A DNA stretch of 9,015 nucleotides from Kiritimatiellia bacterium (lineage in GTDB: Bacteria > Verrucomicrobiota > Kiritimatiellia > RFP12 > UBA1067). Each line of letters begins with the position of its first letter. Position 1 is the first letter of the stretch. The notes beneath the pieces were generated by a model. It saw only the letters and a program-made list of their open reading frames with translations, had not been told where the DNA came from and ran no database searches. The stretch spans positions 1 through 9,015 of the forward strand of contig JAQWAM010000025.1 of assembly GCA_028707675.1 (NCBI GenBank), in the 5' to 3' direction. Both the position numbers and the translations under genes were made by a program. Of this stretch, positions 5,930 to 9,015 are shown in pieces.

Positions 5930-7804
5930 TCACTTGCCGACGGCATCCGCGCGCTCCAGCCGGGCCACAAAACCGCCTTGCGGCTCAAGCGTTAAAATCA
6001 CTGCATCGCTTCCTGATAGCGTCTGCTGCGTGAAATCCATTTCTGTTGCCCGTCCGGGCACATCTTTGAAACAGGCGGCCGTCATTGACTGCCACCCTGT
6101 GAAACTCGGCGAGAAAGTTGCGATCTGCATTCGCGTCGTACCGTTCGCCATCGCCACATACCAGACATCTCCCTTGCGCCGTGCCATGGCCGCCAGCTCG
6201 CCGATCCGGCTGCCGTCCAGCACCCTGGTCTCGTCCCATTCCGTCGGCAGCGACCGGATGAACCTCACGGCCGCCAACAAGTTGGGATCGTCCAGCAACA
6301 GCCGCGGTTCGCACTCCAGCAGCAGCAACGGTGAAGTAATCAGCACGCCCATCGCCAGCCGGTGAGTGCGGGTGATCTCGCCCTGTCTCTTGAAATCAAA
6401 CGGCCGGTATGCGGCATGGCCCGCCAAAAAACGCGTGAACGGCAACGCGGCGTTGTTGGCCGCAGACAAGTCGGGCGGAATGCTGCCGCGCGTCAGTTCG
6501 TTGGGATAGGTGCAAGGCGAACCAGCCGGACACTGTCCAAGGTTCAGGTTGACCAGCATACGCCGCAACGCCGCCTCGTGCAGCACACGGCCGGCCAGCG
6601 CCGCGTCCGATGACGCGCGCGCTAAGGAAAAATCAACTTTGACGCCGACAGCCCCCGCAGACTGCAGCTTGTCCAAGAAGGCTTTCAGAACCGCATACCC
6701 GCCCTCCGGCGTTCCCAGTTCCGCCGCATGCCGCGCCGCAAATATACCTACACCCTTATCGCGGGCGTAATCGCATAAATCCCGCAGTATCCCCCACGCG
6801 TCCGCGGCCTTGTCCCACCCGGCTTCCAAAGTCGCGTATTCGCAGCCTAGCGAGGCGGCATCGTCGACCTTTGCGGCATACGCGAAACTTTCACGCCCGG
6901 CGTCATCCGGCCCGGTCGTGATCCGAACGCTGCGGCCGCCTCTGACCCAATCGCCGCCGCCAAACAACTCCGGATCAGGCGGCGGCGCCAAATGGTTCAG
7001 CAAATCGTTGTTGACCAGATCGTCCAACGTCCGCGACAGCATGACCGCGCGCCAAGGCATTTCGATTACGCCTGAAGTCATTATGCCTTCTTCATCAATC
7101 AGTTGGCCGCTGATGCTGCCGCCTTCGCCAGCCCGTAGCCGCATGGCACCGTACGCACCGCACGGCATCACATCCATTAGCGCCGCATAACCTTGCGACA
7201 GCGGCAGTTCCACCACCAGCGGCAGCTCCGCCTGCCACCCCGGCGCCATGCCCGACAGTTCATCCACAAACGCGTTAGTCCATGCGCCACCGTCGTGCGG
7301 GCCGGCCGCAAACCAGACGCGGCTGCCTGAAGGCCAGCGCCATCCGGCAGTCTCCGCGTCCACCTTCCGCTCGCCCGCGCCGGGCACCAGAATGCGCCAC
7401 GCGAAACCCTCGGAACAGACAAACGCCTGCAAACCGTAGTTAACGCCGGCAGCGGTCTCAAGGTAATACAGCGCGCGGTTCGCGTTCATGTCCGCCTTCG
7501 CGTGAACGCCCCGCACAGGATAACGTGCCGTCTCGTCGCGCAGACGCAGGGGGCTAAGCCGCTTGAGATTGCCCAGATCCCGCCCGTCCACGGTGATTCC
7601 CAGCGGCGCGAACCACACCACATCCGTCTCGCGGGTGCCGACCTTATAACACAACTGCCCGCCATCACTGACCGCGATTTCGGCATACACATCGCCTGCA
7701 GGACTCGTCAGACGGAAAATTTCGCCATGCGCAACTCCCGTCAGCCAGCACAACGCCGCCACAGCAATCAGCCCGGGCCATACCGCCTCAAAACAACCTG
7801 TCAT
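5930..7804 (-). CDS. Secreted GH97-like glycoside hydrolase with divergent active site
   Basis: The protein has 624 residues from the ATG at 7804, or 634 from an in-frame GTG at 7834. Numbering here is from the GTG. A hydrophobic signal segment ends near VAHG (34-37). Residues about 38-290 match the GH97 N-terminal beta-sandwich (SPAGDVYAEIAV; PLGITVDGRDLG; YGLQAFVCSEGFAWRI). The barrel runs about 300-520: YATLEAGWD (333-341), GVGIF (361-365), GVKVDF (397-402), TYPNELTRG (442-450), ALPFTRFLAGHAAYRP (463-478). The C-terminal beta domain is about 525-634 (LPTEWDETRVLDG, ARRKGDVWYVAMANG), a close fit to GH97_C. D401 in KVDF aligns with the nucleophile of retaining GH97 galactosidases. As I recall the family, the next motif is normally TYPN..TREG; here the Glu is Gly450, and the usual NFHG reads NLNLG (429-433). 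Bacteroides SusB-type enzymes are about 100 residues longer. Family GH97 members hydrolyse alpha-glucosides or alpha-galactosides; which, if either, this one cleaves is unclear. Confidence 0.85.
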   Translation of the reverse strand: MTGCFEAVWPGLIAVAALCWLTGVAHGEIFRLTSPAGDVYAEIAVSDGGQLCYKVGTRETDVVWFAPLGITVDGRDLGNLKRLSPLRLRDETARYPVRGVHAKADMNANRALYYLETAAGVNYGLQAFVCSEGFAWRILVPGAGERKVDAETAGWRWPSGSRVWFAAGPHDGGAWTNAFVDELSGMAPGWQAELPLVVELPLSQGYAALMDVMPCGAYGAMRLRAGEGGSISGQLIDEEGIMTSGVIEMPWRAVMLSRTLDDLVNNDLLNHLAPPPDPELFGGGDWVRGGRSVRITTGPDDAGRESFAYAAKVDDAASLGCEYATLEAGWDKAADAWGILRDLCDYARDKGVGIFAARHAAELGTPEGGYAVLKAFLDKLQSAGAVGVKVDFSLARASSDAALAGRVLHEAALRRMLVNLNLGQCPAGSPCTYPNELTRGSIPPDLSAANNAALPFTRFLAGHAAYRPFDFKRQGEITRTHRLAMGVLITSPLLLLECEPRLLLDDPNLLAAVRFIRSLPTEWDETRVLDGSRIGELAAMARRKGDVWYVAMANGTTRMQIATFSPSFTGWQSMTAACFKDVPGRATEMDFTQQTLSGSDAVILTLEPQGGFVARLERADAVGK

Positions 7805-7810
7805 TCGCAA

Positions 7811-7844
7811 CCCTTTAGCCCTGAACCCTGACACCCTGGACCCT
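7811..7844 (-). repeat. 15-base tandem repeat with AGGG units at the GH97-like gene start
   Basis: CCCT recurs on the plus strand at 7811, 7819, 7826, 7834 and 7841, spacing 8, 7, 8, 7, which gives a 15-base period (7811-7825 and 7826-7840, with the next unit begun). On the coding strand this is a run of AGGG units. Both possible start codons of the GH97-like gene, ATG 7804 and GTG 7834, have AAAGGG exactly 6 bases upstream (7811-7816 and 7841-7846). The repeat therefore supplies, or has duplicated, a ribosome binding site. Confidence 0.65.
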
Positions 7845-7880
7845 TTTTTATGCCCTGGCCGTAATTCTGCGAGAGCCTCC

Positions 7881-8924
7881 TCAGAAGAACACTTTGGCCA
7901 GCCTCAGTATGCCTTGTTTCCACGGGACGCGGTGGGAAATGCCGGAAGCCTCTTTGAACATGTCAAGATTCTCCACATACCAGCGGTAATTCCTCACCAG
8001 CGCGTCTTTGTTGGAGTGCTTAGGCGCGTATCCCAGCACCTTCTCGGCCTTTTCAATGCTGACGAACGAGTCTTCGCAGGCGGTCTCATACACCCACTTG
8101 TACAGCGGCGACAAACGCAGCATCTCCAGGAAACGCAGCGTCCAGATCATCGGCGCCGCCGGGAACCCGATGATCCGCTTGCCGTGCCCGGCCTCGTCCA
8201 GCACCGCCTGATAATCCTCGCCCATCGTGGTGAATTCTTTCGCGCCGATGTTGAACGTGTCGTTAACCGCCGCGCCGTCCAGTGTCAGCGTCAGCCAGAT
8301 CGCCTCGCAGAGATCCTCCACATCCAGCAACTGGTAGCGGTTGCGACCGTTACCGATCATCGGGAAATTATGCCCGGTGTGGGCCCAGTCGTAAAACAGC
8401 GCGAAGACCCCCAGCCGCTCGGGGCCGATGAACGACTTGGGGCGGATGACCGGAACGCAGAGCCCCTGCTCACGCGCTTTGAGGCACTCTTCCTCTGCCA
8501 GTATCTTGGCTCGTCCGTACGGCCCCACCCCCACCAGCTTATCATCCTCAAAAAGCGGATGGTGATCCGGTATGCCGTAAACCGCTGTTGAAGAGATCAT
8601 CACAGCGCGTTCCGAGCCCGCCTCGCGCGCGGCTGTCATCACGTTGCGCGTGCCGTCCACGTCGGTGGTCATGATGTCGTGTTCAGAATAGAGCGGCAAG
8701 GCCGCGGCGGCATGCACCACCCACGTCACTCCGTCCATCATCCCGCGCACGGCGGACATGTCGCGGATGTCGCCGACCAGCGTTCTGACCCGATCCTTTT
8801 CGGGATAATCGAACGGCACCAGATCGATCGAACGCACGTCCTTGACGCCCTTGCGGAGCAAGTGCCTGATCAGGTTTATGCCTAAAAAACCGCTGCCGCC
8901 TGTCACCAAAACCGTCTGATTCAT
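7881..8924 (-). CDS. NAD(P)-dependent epimerase/dehydratase (extended SDR family)
   Basis: The protein has 347 residues and is probably cytoplasmic, with no signal peptide. The Rossmann nucleotide-binding motif TGGSGFLG is at 8-15, an acidic residue after the second strand (D34) suggests preference for NAD, and GDI (51-53) contacts the adenine in relatives. HAAA (71-74), the catalytic SST (111-113) and YGRAK (136-140, the YxxxK pair) complete the active site. RPKSFIGPER (161-170) and the later VSIEKAEKVLGYAP (288-301) are typical of nucleotide-sugar epimerases and related 3-beta-HSD-like enzymes. The substrate cannot be fixed from these motifs; UDP- or dTDP-sugar 4-epimerase or dehydratase, or a sterol/isoprenoid dehydrogenase, are all possible. 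The start is supported by AAGGGGA (8931-8937) 6 bases upstream of the ATG. The gene lies 76 bases upstream of the GH97-like gene on the same strand; a functional link would be sugar metabolism, but this is inference. Confidence 0.92.
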   Translation of the reverse strand: MNQTVLVTGGSGFLGINLIRHLLRKGVKDVRSIDLVPFDYPEKDRVRTLVGDIRDMSAVRGMMDGVTWVVHAAAALPLYSEHDIMTTDVDGTRNVMTAAREAGSERAVMISSTAVYGIPDHHPLFEDDKLVGVGPYGRAKILAEEECLKAREQGLCVPVIRPKSFIGPERLGVFALFYDWAHTGHNFPMIGNGRNRYQLLDVEDLCEAIWLTLTLDGAAVNDTFNIGAKEFTTMGEDYQAVLDEAGHGKRIIGFPAAPMIWTLRFLEMLRLSPLYKWVYETACEDSFVSIEKAEKVLGYAPKHSNKDALVRNYRWYVENLDMFKEASGISHRVPWKQGILRLAKVFF

Positions 8925-8930
8925 TGTGCT

Positions 8931-8937
8931 TCCCCTT
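8931..8937 (-). promoter_or_regulatory. Ribosome binding site of the SDR gene
   Basis: The minus strand reads AAGGGGA 6 bases before the ATG at 8924, a strong match to the anti-Shine-Dalgarno complement. Confidence 0.7.
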
Positions 8938-8954
8938 ACCTATAACTTCAAGCT

Positions 8955-9015
8955 GATTAAGATTAGGATTAGGATTAAGATTAGGAAAAATGGAGACTTT
9001 TCGTAATCGTAATCT
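8955..9015. repeat. Hexamer repeat GATTAR with inverted counterpart, running off the window
   Basis: Five hexamers follow each other on the plus strand: GATTAA, GATTAG, GATTAG, GATTAA, GATTAG (8955-8984). After GAAAA, a short spacer and TTTTC (8998-9002), the same hexamer appears inverted (GTAATC, GTAATC at 9003-9014; GATTAC on the minus strand). The arms can pair with one mismatch per hexamer and the GAAAA/TTTTC block inside, so this is an imperfect inverted repeat whose outer part lies beyond the window. It sits 30 bases upstream of the SDR start codon. Origin (a small mobile repeat, or a slippage-prone simple repeat) is unknown. Confidence 0.6.

Noticed and set aside
1..9015. CRISPR array, tRNA or rRNA genes, insertion sequence or phage genes
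   Set aside because: I saw no regularly spaced direct repeats of CRISPR type, no tRNA or rRNA signature and no transposase- or phage-like protein. The repeats present are short-period intergenic ones.

Overview
The window looks like a chromosomal stretch from a GC-rich, carbohydrate-degrading bacterium, most likely of the PVC group (Lentisphaerota, Kiritimatiellota or Verrucomicrobiota). This is an inference. It rests on the mix of secreted sialidase-fold proteins carrying a SGDR.AHVCP block, a Tat-exported lipoprotein with a barrel-like sequence, a family-10-like glycoside hydrolase and a GH97-like enzyme. Short-period repeats between genes add weak support. No ribosomal or other phylogenetic marker is present, so the phylum is not proven.

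All six genes lie on the minus strand, so transcription runs from the high to the low coordinates. From upstream to downstream they are: (1) an SDR-type NAD(P)-dependent sugar epimerase/dehydratase (8924-7881); (2) a secreted GH97-like glycosidase (7804-5930); (3) a Tat/lipobox protein of unknown function (5719-4832); (4) a secreted GHL10-like TIM-barrel protein (4583-3045); (5) a secreted sialidase-fold protein with an N-terminal LamG-like domain (3026-1338); (6) a paralogue of gene 5 (1322 to beyond base 1), cut by the window edge after 440 residues. The plus strand holds no gene I can support.

Genes 4, 5 and 6 form a tight cluster with gaps of 18 and 15 bases and are probably one operon. 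Its upstream region (4584-4831) carries a near-perfect 28-bp AT-rich palindrome, the best operator candidate in the window, and a strong GC hairpin that probably closes the Tat-protein gene. The Tat-protein gene has its own 210-base leader and is probably transcribed separately. The SDR gene and the GH97-like gene are 76 bases apart, and that gap holds an unusual 15-base repeat.

Taken together, the five exported proteins look like one part of a glycan-degradation locus. The sialidase-like pair would act on exposed sugar termini, the GHL10-like and GH97-like enzymes on other linkages, and the Tat lipoprotein would sit at the membrane. No transporter, SusCD pair, sulfatase or regulator gene is visible here, so the substrate cannot be assigned. 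The most interesting points are the duplicated sialidase-fold pair, which lacks the usual RIP arginine, the GH97-like protein with an altered active-site motif, the unassigned Tat-lipoprotein family, the operator-like palindrome, and two intergenic short-period repeats.
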